Assembly: GCA_020851015.1 (NCBI GenBank)
Contig: JADZDN010000094.1
Span: 1-15,538, forward strand
Direction of reading: 5' to 3'
Source: Alphaproteobacteria bacterium
Lineage (GTDB): Bacteria > Pseudomonadota > Alphaproteobacteria > JAEULC01
Length of the DNA stretch: 15,538 nucleotides
Made by a program: the position numbers and the translations under genes. The first letter of the stretch is position 1; every line of letters starts with the position of its first letter. Shown here one piece after another: positions 5,771-11,215 of this stretch. Under the pieces are notes generated by a model. It searched no databases. It was not told where the DNA came from and was given only the letters and a program-made list of their open reading frames with translations.

Positions 5771-7822
5771 ATGGCCGAAGCGGTTATCGACATTGCGGGG
5801 CTGTTGCGGCAAGCCATCGACCATCACCGGGCGGGACGCCTCGGTCATGCCGAGGCGGCGTGCCGGCAGGTGTTGCGGTCGGATGCGAACCAACCGACCG
5901 CGCTCAACCTGCTAGGAACCCTCGCGCGCCACGCCGGGCGGCTCGACATGGCGATCGAACTTTTCCGCCGCGCCGTGGCCGTGGTGCCGGACTTTGCCGA
6001 CGCGAACTACAACCTGGCCAATGCCCTGCGCGAGAAGGGCGACCTTGCCGGTGCGCTCGAAGCCTATGGACTCGCCATCGAGCAGCGGCCGGAGATGCCG
6101 GGCGCGCACAACAATCTCGGGGTCACGCTGCTGGCATCCGGGGACGTCGCGCAGGCGGAGGAAGCCTTTCGGCGCGCCGTCGAGCTGAAGCCGGACTACG
6201 CCGATGCCCTCAACAATCTCGGCAATGCCCTGCAAAAGCAGGACCGGATGGCCGAGGCGGTGGACGCCTACCAGCAAGCGATCCGGCTGCAGCCGGAATT
6301 CGGCGGCGCGCTCGCCAATCTCGGCGGCGCGCTGATCAAGCTGGGACGGACCTCCGAGGCGCTCGCGCCGCTGGACCGGCTGCTGGCGCGCGAGAAGCAG
6401 AATATCCGCGCCGTTGCCTACAAGGCGATCGCGCTGCGCGAGCTCGGCCGCGACGCCGAGGCAGACGTTTTGGAGGACACGCAGCGACTGGTTGGCATGG
6501 CCCGGCCGGCCGTCCCGCCGGGCTTTGTGGACATCGCCGCCTTCAACCGGCAGCTCATCGCGGAGATACGCGCCCATCCCACGCTGACCAAGGACTGGGA
6601 TCCGTATCAGCGCGCGGCCCGGTTGGGCGCGGTCGCGGTCGACCTGCTGTCCCATCGCTCGCCCGCGATCGCGGCGCTCGAGACGATGGTGCGCAACGCG
6701 ATCGACGCGTTCGCGGCCGGTCTTCCCGACGATCCTGCGCATCCATTTCTGTGCCACAAGCCGCGCAAGTATTCGCTCATCATGTGGGCGAACATCCTGC
6801 GCGAGGAAGGCCACCAGGCGGCCCATATCCATAATCTTGGCTGGCTTAGCGGCGTCTACTACCCGTGGATTCCGCCGACCGTCCGCGCCGACGATCCCGC
6901 GCACGCCGGATGGATCGAATTCGGCCGGCCGGGCTACGACCTGCCGTGCCGCTACCAGCCGCGCACGCGCACGATCATGCCCGAAAACGGCATGATCCTG
7001 ATGTTTCCGAGCTACTTCTGGCACCACACCATCCCGTTCCACGGCGCGCCCGAGCGGATCAGCGTGGCGTTCGACGTCCATCCCGAGGAGACGTCGCCGA
7101 GCGCGCAGCCCTCGCGGCCGAAGGTCGAGATCGTCAACTCGACGACCGCGCGGGAAGCCGAGGCGATCGTGCGTCGGGTCGAGGGGCCCGTGCTCCAGAT
7201 CGGCAGCCGCGCCGACGTCGTGGACCGACAGGAAAATCGATGGCGGGCGCTGGTGAAAGGGCATGCCTTCACGGGCATGGACATCGAGCCCGGCGAGAAT
7301 GTCGATGTCGTCGGCGATATCTGCGGCGATTTCGCGACCGTGTCGGCGGCCCTGGGCGACCAGCGCTTCGGCTTCATCGTCTGCAGCCATGTGCTCGAGC
7401 ACACCCGCAAGCCCTGGATTGCGGCCGCGAACATCACCGGTCTCCTGCGGCCGGGCGGGCACTGTTTCGTAGCGGTTCCGTGGGTCCAGGCGTATCACGG
7501 ATTTCCGCGGGACTATTGGCGTTTCTCGTTCCACGGCCTGGTGGAGCTTTTCCCGGGCATCGAGATGCTGGACATGTACTACAGCGCCAGCGGCACCGGT
7601 TTCGATACCGCCTATAAAATACTGGTGGACGGCAAGGTCGATCTCGCCCGCTCACCGTTCGACCTTGAAGCTTCGCTGTTCCAGGTGCTGCTGGACCACG
7701 AGCACAACCGCAACTTCATCGCGGAAGCCGGCCGCGGCGGGGAGCAGAAGCTTCTGCTCGCGCGCGGCTACATGCCGGTTACGCTCGTCAACGTCTTGGG
7801 CCGGCGATCCCGATCCGCCTAG
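5771..7822 (+). CDS. TPR / 2OG-Fe(II) oxygenase-like / methyltransferase fusion protein
   Basis: A 683-residue protein with three recognisable parts and no signal peptide. Residues about 7-245 are six or seven tetratricopeptide repeats (for example PDFADANYNLANALREKGD and PDYADALNNLGNALQKQDR), a protein-binding solenoid. Residues about 255-440 resemble the TPR-linked putative 2OG-Fe(II) oxygenase family: HIHNLGWLSGVYYPWIP supplies His352 and His354, and FPSYFWHHTIPFHG supplies the distal His418/419, with Arg429 of RISVAFD the likely 2-oxoglutarate contact. Residues about 470-640 are a class I SAM methyltransferase of the Methyltransf_11 type (GDICGDF, then CSHVLEH at 538-544 and LLRPGGHCFVAVPW). 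The first Gly-rich motif is weak (LQIGSRAD). The combination suggests modification of a glycan, lipid or protein held by the TPR part; the substrate is unknown. The ATG at 5771 follows GGGGAA at a good distance. The gene diverges from the malate synthase homologue. Confidence 0.85.
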   Translation: MAEAVIDIAGLLRQAIDHHRAGRLGHAEAACRQVLRSDANQPTALNLLGTLARHAGRLDMAIELFRRAVAVVPDFADANYNLANALREKGDLAGALEAYGLAIEQRPEMPGAHNNLGVTLLASGDVAQAEEAFRRAVELKPDYADALNNLGNALQKQDRMAEAVDAYQQAIRLQPEFGGALANLGGALIKLGRTSEALAPLDRLLAREKQNIRAVAYKAIALRELGRDAEADVLEDTQRLVGMARPAVPPGFVDIAAFNRQLIAEIRAHPTLTKDWDPYQRAARLGAVAVDLLSHRSPAIAALETMVRNAIDAFAAGLPDDPAHPFLCHKPRKYSLIMWANILREEGHQAAHIHNLGWLSGVYYPWIPPTVRADDPAHAGWIEFGRPGYDLPCRYQPRTRTIMPENGMILMFPSYFWHHTIPFHGAPERISVAFDVHPEETSPSAQPSRPKVEIVNSTTAREAEAIVRRVEGPVLQIGSRADVVDRQENRWRALVKGHAFTGMDIEPGENVDVVGDICGDFATVSAALGDQRFGFIVCSHVLEHTRKPWIAAANITGLLRPGGHCFVAVPWVQAYHGFPRDYWRFSFHGLVELFPGIEMLDMYYSASGTGFDTAYKILVDGKVDLARSPFDLEASLFQVLLDHEHNRNFIAEAGRGGEQKLLLARGYMPVTLVNVLGRRSRSA

Positions 7823-7920
7823 CCGGCGCGCCGCAATTCTGGGTGAACCGCTTCACAGCGTGCACCCCGCCACAAGCATAGGGTCCCCGCCAATCGAGGC
7901 AACGATCGGGGGATCGACCC

Positions 7921-8076
7921 ATGACCAATGCCCTTAGGCCATTCTCAGACCTGGACGGCGTCCCGCGACGCGATGCCGACAAGGCGGCCCCGGATCTCCG
8001 CGCCCGAGCGGCGACGATACCGATCGTCGTCGGCGGCCTGGTGGTCTGGGGCGCGATTCTGCTGCTGATGCTCTAG
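7921..8076 (+). CDS. Small single-pass membrane protein, 51 residues
   Basis: A short gene with a polar N-terminal half (residues 1-32) and one hydrophobic helix near residues 33-51, running to the stop codon (IPIVVGGLVVWGAILLLML). This is the layout of a tail-anchored inner-membrane peptide. GGGGGA ends about seven bases before the ATG, and a strong hairpin follows the stop by about 20 bases, so it looks like a complete small transcription unit. I do not recognise the family and assign no function. Confidence 0.6.
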   Translation: MTNALRPFSDLDGVPRRDADKAAPDLRARAATIPIVVGGLVVWGAILLLML

Positions 8077-8097
8077 AAAGACGTGTCGCACGGAGCG

Positions 8098-8127
8098 GGG
8101 GCCGGGTGCGGCAAGCCACCCGGCCCC
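8098..8127. terminator. GC-rich hairpin between convergent small membrane gene and tRNA-Asn
   Basis: GGGGCCGGGTG (8098-8108) and CACCCGGCCCC (8117-8127) form a perfect 11-bp stem with an 8-base loop. It lies just past the small membrane gene (plus) and just past tRNA-Asn (minus), the expected place for a shared terminator. Neither side has a good T run, so termination may be weak or Rho-assisted. Confidence 0.5.
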
Positions 8128-8135
8128 GGCCGCAT

Positions 8136-8210
8136 TGGCTCCCCGGGACGGATTCGAACCATCGACCAACCGGTTAACAGCCGGTTGCTCTACCGCTGAG
8201 CTACCGGGGA
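8136..8210 (-). tRNA. tRNA-Asn(GTT), CCA encoded
   Basis: On the minus strand a full cloverleaf can be drawn. The acceptor stem is TCCCCGG paired with CCGGGGA, followed by discriminator G and an encoded CCA. The D arm is of the GCTCAGCGGTAGAGC type. The anticodon stem-loop has loop CTGTTAA (anticodon GTT, rc of 8176-8178). The T arm contains GGTTCGAATCC. Length is 75 bases including CCA. Confidence 0.97.
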
Positions 8211-8223
8211 TCAGGGCGCGCGG

Positions 8224-8229
8224 GTTATA
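8224..8229 (-). promoter_or_regulatory. Probable -10 box of tRNA-Asn
   Basis: TATAAC (minus strand, 8229-8224) matches the -10 consensus at five of six positions and would start transcription a few bases before the mature tRNA. The matching -35 region is poor. The DNA ligase remnant frame begins directly beside it. Confidence 0.4.
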
Positions 8230-8238
8230 GCAAACCGC

Positions 8239-8520
8239 CCGACGGGAAGAAAGCCGAACTTCCCGGCCGGAATCGACGAGCTGGCGGCCGGGCTGCGGCC
8301 GCTGATCGGCGGCAAGGGCTTCACGGGCGCGCGCCAGGCCGGCGGCAAGAGCCGTTGGTCCGATCGCGAGCGCAGCGTGGTCCCGCTGAAGCCCAAGCTC
8401 GTGGCCGAGGTCAGCGCCGACCACATCACCGGCGACCGCTTCCGGCACGGCGCGCGCATCCTGCGCTGGCGCGACGGCAAGCCGCCGGAGCGTTGCGCGA
8501 TCGACCAGCTTTCGCGCTAA
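8239..8520 (+). pseudogene. C-terminal remnant of an ATP-dependent DNA ligase
   Basis: From about 8275 to the TAA at 8518, 81 codons read as the end of an ATP-dependent DNA ligase OB-fold domain. Recognisable landmarks are GGKGFTGARQAGGKSRWS, VPLKPKLVAEVSADH, FRHGARILRWRDGK and a closing PERCAIDQL, which match the C-terminus of LigC/LigD-type ligases that seal nicks in non-homologous end joining. The whole adenylation domain (catalytic KxDG lysine) is absent. The frame is closed by a TGA at 8197, inside the tRNA-Asn gene, and I see no plausible start codon or ribosome binding site. Such ligases are usually 300-550 residues, so this is a fragment of less than a third of the gene, most likely left by a deletion or rearrangement ending next to the tRNA. 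The remaining codons look undamaged, which suggests the event is not ancient. Confidence 0.8.
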
Positions 8521-8555
8521 CAACGGAATTCGCCAGTGGTATCGCGCGTTTGCGC

Positions 8556-8581
8556 GGAACGCTCCGCTTGCGGCGCGCGTT
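8556..8581 (+). promoter_or_regulatory. EcfG (general stress response) promoter
   Basis: GGAAC (8556-8560), a 17-base spacer and CGTT (8578-8581) match exactly the alphaproteobacterial EcfG-type promoter (GGAAC-N16/17-CGTT). The site lies about 40 bases upstream of the ATG at 8623, giving a short leader. It would place the two membrane-protein genes that follow in the PhyR-NepR-EcfG stress regulon. Confidence 0.65.
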
Positions 8582-8622
8582 AGTGGCTCACGCAACGCAT
8601 TGCCATCTCAGGAGCCCTGCCC

Positions 8623-9084
8623 ATGGACACGACCACTCCCAACGTTCCGGGCGCCAATGCGCGTCCCAGCACGCCGCCTACCGGCAAGCCCAGCCTGACC
8701 GACAAGGTCGGCGACGCGATGGCGAAGGGAAAGTCCGCACTGGAGGATTCGACCGCTTCCGCCCGCGAAGATCTCAGCCAGGAGGTTTCGGACCTCCGCC
8801 GCGACATGGCGAAGATGCAGGAAACCATGGCCAAGTTCGCCAGCGACGCCGGCGGCGCGGCCATGAAGACCGCGAAGTCGGTCGGCAGCGTCGTGGCAAG
8901 CGAAGTGGGCACGACCGCCCAGCAGGTCGTCGATGCCGGCGCCAAGATGGCCGATACGGCGACGCAGCAGGTGAAGACGCTGGCCATGGAGCTCGAAGGC
9001 ATGGCGCGGCGCAATCCCCTCGGCACCATCGCCGGCAGCGTGATGGTCGGCGTCGTGCTCGGCATGCTGCGAAGCAAGAACTGA
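8623..9084 (+). CDS. DUF883/YqjD-ElaB-like C-tail-anchored membrane protein
   Basis: A 153-residue protein with an unstructured Pro/Thr-rich start (1-25), a long amphipathic helical region (about 28-127, AREDLSQEVSDLRRDMAKMQETM and further heptad-like repeats), and a C-terminal hydrophobic helix preceded by the RRNPLGT motif (129-135). That layout is typical of the DUF883 family. In Escherichia coli the family members YqjD and ElaB are stress-induced inner-membrane proteins that bind ribosomes through the cytosolic part. CAGGAG lies just upstream of the ATG. The stop codon overlaps the next start by one base, and the next gene is YqjE-like, so the yqjD-yqjE order is kept. An EcfG-type promoter lies upstream, in line with stress control. 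The ribosome-binding role is inferred from the family, not seen here. Confidence 0.75.
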   Translation: MDTTTPNVPGANARPSTPPTGKPSLTDKVGDAMAKGKSALEDSTASAREDLSQEVSDLRRDMAKMQETMAKFASDAGGAAMKTAKSVGSVVASEVGTTAQQVVDAGAKMADTATQQVKTLAMELEGMARRNPLGTIAGSVMVGVVLGMLRSKN

Positions 9085-9728
9085 TGCTCCACGGCCTCCT
9101 TCGCACGTTCGGGGTCGAAATCGATCACGAGGTGGAGCGGCTCAAGTATCGCTTTGAGCTGCTTCGCCGGCAGACGATCGTCGACCTCAAGTCCTATGGT
9201 CAGGACGCCGGCATTGTCGTCGGCCTGATGGCGGGGGCCGGCGCATTGCTGTTGGGCGTCTGCCTGATTGGATTGATCGCGCTTTATTCCTTCGTTGCCC
9301 AGCGATACGGCTACTACGCGGGGCTGGGCGTATTGGCGGCGGTTCTTTTCATCGGCGCAGTCATCCTCTATTCGATCGGCCGCGGGCGGGCGGTGCTGCT
9401 CTCGGCTGCCCCGCCCAAGCCGCTGGAACCGCCGGTGCTGCCGTTCGAGCCGGCGTCGCCGGCGCGGGGCGGACCGGGCACGGGTGCGACCGAGAGCTGG
9501 AATCTTGGTCTCGCCCGGCTGGTGCCGCCGCCGGGCCCAGACGCCACGGCGCTGGAGACGGTCGTCCATCGCGTGTCGGTTCACGCTGCCGAAGCGGCAG
9601 AGAAGGCGGTCGACCATGCCGCCCACACCGTGCGCACGGGCTCGCGCGGCGCCTTGCTGGCCACGCTTGGCTTGGCGGTGCTGGCTGGCATGTATTACGG
9701 CAGCAGCAAGCACAAGGGCCTGCTCTAG
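9084..9728 (+). CDS. YqjE/phage-holin-like membrane protein with extended C-terminus
   Basis: A 214-residue protein. Residues 12-42 are a charged helix, followed by two transmembrane helices (about 43-72 and 77-100), as in the YqjE/putative holin superfamily III proteins that accompany YqjD. E. coli YqjE is only about 130 residues. Here a Pro/Ala-rich linker (105-155), an amphipathic helix rich in Ala, Glu and His (156-183) and a third hydrophobic helix near residues 187-205 are added. The ATG at 9084 overlaps the TGA of the gene before it, which indicates translational coupling and a single EcfG-driven operon. Holin in the family name reflects topology only; there are no lysis genes here. 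Its role in envelope stress is inferred from the pairing. Confidence 0.7.
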   Translation: MLHGLLRTFGVEIDHEVERLKYRFELLRRQTIVDLKSYGQDAGIVVGLMAGAGALLLGVCLIGLIALYSFVAQRYGYYAGLGVLAAVLFIGAVILYSIGRGRAVLLSAAPPKPLEPPVLPFEPASPARGGPGTGATESWNLGLARLVPPPGPDATALETVVHRVSVHAAEAAEKAVDHAAHTVRTGSRGALLATLGLAVLAGMYYGSSKHKGLL

Positions 9729-9752
9729 CGGCGCTTCCCTCGCACGGCATCT

Positions 9753-9767
9753 TCCTTCAATGAAGGA
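9753..9767. terminator. Small hairpin after the YqjE-like gene
   Basis: TCCTTCA and TGAAGGA are 7-bp arms around a single A, about 25 bases past the stop codon. The real loop would be at least three bases. There is no T run, so this is a weak candidate for the end of the stress operon. Confidence 0.25.
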
Positions 9768-9842
9768 TCGATTGTCGTCCAGCCGTTGACAATGGCTGCG
9801 GCGCTAGGTGCGGATCGCGCGCTAAGGAATTGATTCAAATGT

Positions 9843-9916
9843 TGGAGGCCGGGGCCGGAATCGAACCGACGTACGGGGATTTGCAGTCCCCTGCATGGCC
9901 ACTCTGCCACCCGGCC
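9843..9916 (-). tRNA. tRNA-Cys(GCA), CCA encoded
   Basis: On the minus strand the acceptor GGCCGGG pairs with CCCGGCC, followed by discriminator T and an encoded CCA. The D arm is GGCAGAGTGGCC. The anticodon loop is CTGCAAA with anticodon GCA, closed by GGGGA/TCCCC. The T arm is GTCGG TTCGATT CCGGC. Length is 74 bases including CCA, and the overall form is that of bacterial tRNA-Cys. Confidence 0.97.
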
Positions 9917-9975
9917 CCGATTCGCCTGTCCGCCCGGACCGGCCTGATCGGGGCGCGCCGCGCTAGGGCGCGGAG

Positions 9976-10005
9976 GTATAGCATGCGGCCGCCGCAACGG
10001 GTCAA
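9976..10005 (-). promoter_or_regulatory. tRNA-Cys promoter
   Basis: On the minus strand TTGACC (10005-10000), an 18-base spacer and CTATAC (9981-9976) form a good housekeeping promoter about 55 bases before the mature tRNA end. No other gene lies downstream on this strand before the tRNA. Confidence 0.55.
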
Positions 10006-10092
10006 GCGGCGGCTGGCGCCAAGTCCAGGTGTGTCAGCCAGGACAACAACTTCAACCGAATTGCTGACGGCGCGCTTTCCCGCCGCTTCGGG

Positions 10093-10121
10093 TTGTCAGT
10101 CTGGGGTTGACGCCGTATAAA
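10093..10121 (+). promoter_or_regulatory. Sigma-70 promoter of the pcm-like/rhodanese/tolC operon
   Basis: TTGTCA (10093-10098), a 17-base spacer and TATAAA (10116-10121) are both 5 of 6 to consensus. Transcription would begin near 10128, leaving a 20-base leader that contains AGGAA before the ATG at 10149. This rules out the in-frame TTG at 10107 as a start. Confidence 0.65.
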
Positions 10122-10148
10122 CTTTTCCGCGTCGCAGCGCAGGAACGG

Positions 10149-10841
10149 ATGTGCGCGACGGGGTTGGAGATGATCGGCAAGTCAACGACCGTTCGGCCAT
10201 ATGCCGAAGCGCGACAGAACATGGTGGATAACCAGCTGCGCGCGAACACCATCGTCGATGAGGGCCTGATCGAGGCCATGGGGCGGATTCCGCGCGAGCG
10301 CTTCGTGCCGGAGGCGCTGGCCGGGATTGCCTATGTCGATGAAGACCTTGCGCTCGGCCACGGCCGGTTCATGGCCGAGCCGATGGTGCTGGCGCGACTG
10401 ATCCAGGCCGCCGGCGTGAAACGCGGCGACATGGTCCTGGATGTGGGTTGCGCCACCGGCTACTCGAGCGCGGTGCTGGCATCGCTGGGTGCTTCGGTCG
10501 TCGCGCTGGAGTCCGACCCCCGACTCGCGGACCAAGCGCGCGCGAACCTGGCCGCGCTCGGCCTATCCGGCGTCGTCGTGGAAACCGGCGATCTCGCCTT
10601 GGGCTTTGGCGCCCGCGCGCCCTATAACGCGATCCTCATTGCCGGGCGGATCGAACGCATCCCGCAAGCCCTCATCGCGCAGTTGGCGCCGGGCGGTCGG
10701 TTGGCGACGGTGTTCGCCGGGCGTGGCCAGGTGGGGCGGGGCGTGCTGGTGCATCAAGGTTCCTTGGCCCGCGTCAGCCTGTTCGATGCGGCCAGTCACC
10801 TTGTGCCGGGGTTCGCGGCCGAACCTGGGTTCGTGTTCTAG
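10149..10841 (+). CDS. Protein-L-isoaspartate O-methyltransferase-like SAM methyltransferase
   Basis: A 230-residue cytoplasmic protein with the PCMT-family fold. The family start is seen at residues 18-32 (YAEARQNMVDNQLRA), the helix IPRERFVPE at 47-55, SAM motif I MVLDVGCATGYSS at 95-107, an acidic ribose contact Glu121, and YNAILIAGRIERIPQALIAQLAPGG at 159-183. True PIMTs repair isoaspartate in aged proteins and carry a GQTIS-type substrate loop. Here the same place reads GHGRFMAEP (70-78), so the catalytic Ser/Thr is missing. The substrate may therefore differ, although the gene is usually annotated as pcm. In Alphaproteobacteria this variant is often found upstream of tolC, as here. The ATG at 10149 has AGGAA five bases upstream and follows a good promoter. 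Its stop overlaps a GTG that could start the next gene. Confidence 0.85.
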   Translation: MCATGLEMIGKSTTVRPYAEARQNMVDNQLRANTIVDEGLIEAMGRIPRERFVPEALAGIAYVDEDLALGHGRFMAEPMVLARLIQAAGVKRGDMVLDVGCATGYSSAVLASLGASVVALESDPRLADQARANLAALGLSGVVVETGDLALGFGARAPYNAILIAGRIERIPQALIAQLAPGGRLATVFAGRGQVGRGVLVHQGSLARVSLFDAASHLVPGFAAEPGFVF

Positions 10842-10858
10842 TGGCGGGGACGGGCAAT

Positions 10859-11215
10859 ATGGCGCAGGAAGCACAGTCCGCCGCCGGCGCGCAGTCGGCG
10901 GTCGAGATCGACCCGGTCAATTTAAGGCAAATGCGCCAGGACCAGGTTCGCCACTTGGTGGTCGACGTTCGCGAGCAATGGGAACTGGAAATCGCCTCGC
11001 TGCCCGATAGCCTGCACCTGCCGCTGGGCGACCTGCCGGCGCGCTACACCGAGCTTCCCAAGGACCGTCCGCTCGTGGTGTTATGCCGGACAGGCAGGCG
11101 CAGCCTGCAGGCAACGATGTGGCTGCGCGCACAGGGGTATGGCAATGCGGTCAATCTGCGCGGCGGGGTCCATCTGTGGTCGGACCAGGTCGATCCGACG
11201 ATGAGGAAGTACTGA
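10859..11215 (+). CDS. Single-domain rhodanese (sulfurtransferase)
   Basis: A 118-residue protein made of one rhodanese domain, which carries sulfur on a cysteine persulfide and passes it to a thiophilic acceptor. The family pattern is complete: LVVDVREQWELEIASLPDSLHLPLGDL (residues 33-59), the active-site loop LCRTGRRS with Cys76, and the closing GYGNAVNLRGGVHLW (93-107). No signal peptide is seen, so it acts in the cytoplasm. I chose the ATG at 10859; a GTG at 10841 overlaps the upstream stop and would add six residues by translational coupling. The stop overlaps the tolC start by one base. The partner and acceptor are not evident, and its link to TolC is one of position only. Confidence 0.9.
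   Translation: MAQEAQSAAGAQSAVEIDPVNLRQMRQDQVRHLVVDVREQWELEIASLPDSLHLPLGDLPARYTELPKDRPLVVLCRTGRRSLQATMWLRAQGYGNAVNLRGGVHLWSDQVDPTMRKY

Noticed and set aside
8098..8127. Thirteen bases shared between the hairpin arm and the 5' end of tRNA-Cys (GGGGCCGGGTGGC)
   Set aside because: Short GC-rich identity without further similarity. Most likely chance, so not called as an attachment-site repeat.
8355..9083. Frame that would extend the holin-like gene leftwards to a TTG
   Set aside because: It runs out of phase across the ligase remnant and the DUF883 gene. The Arg-rich product is not protein-like, and the overlap start at 9084 is clear.
9786..9791. Perfect TTGACA on the plus strand before tRNA-Cys
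   Set aside because: No acceptable -10 box at 16-19 bases, and the transcript would run antisense into the tRNA.
9830..10120. Plus-strand frame across tRNA-Cys
   Set aside because: It covers the antisense of a clear tRNA and a promoter region, with no homology signal.
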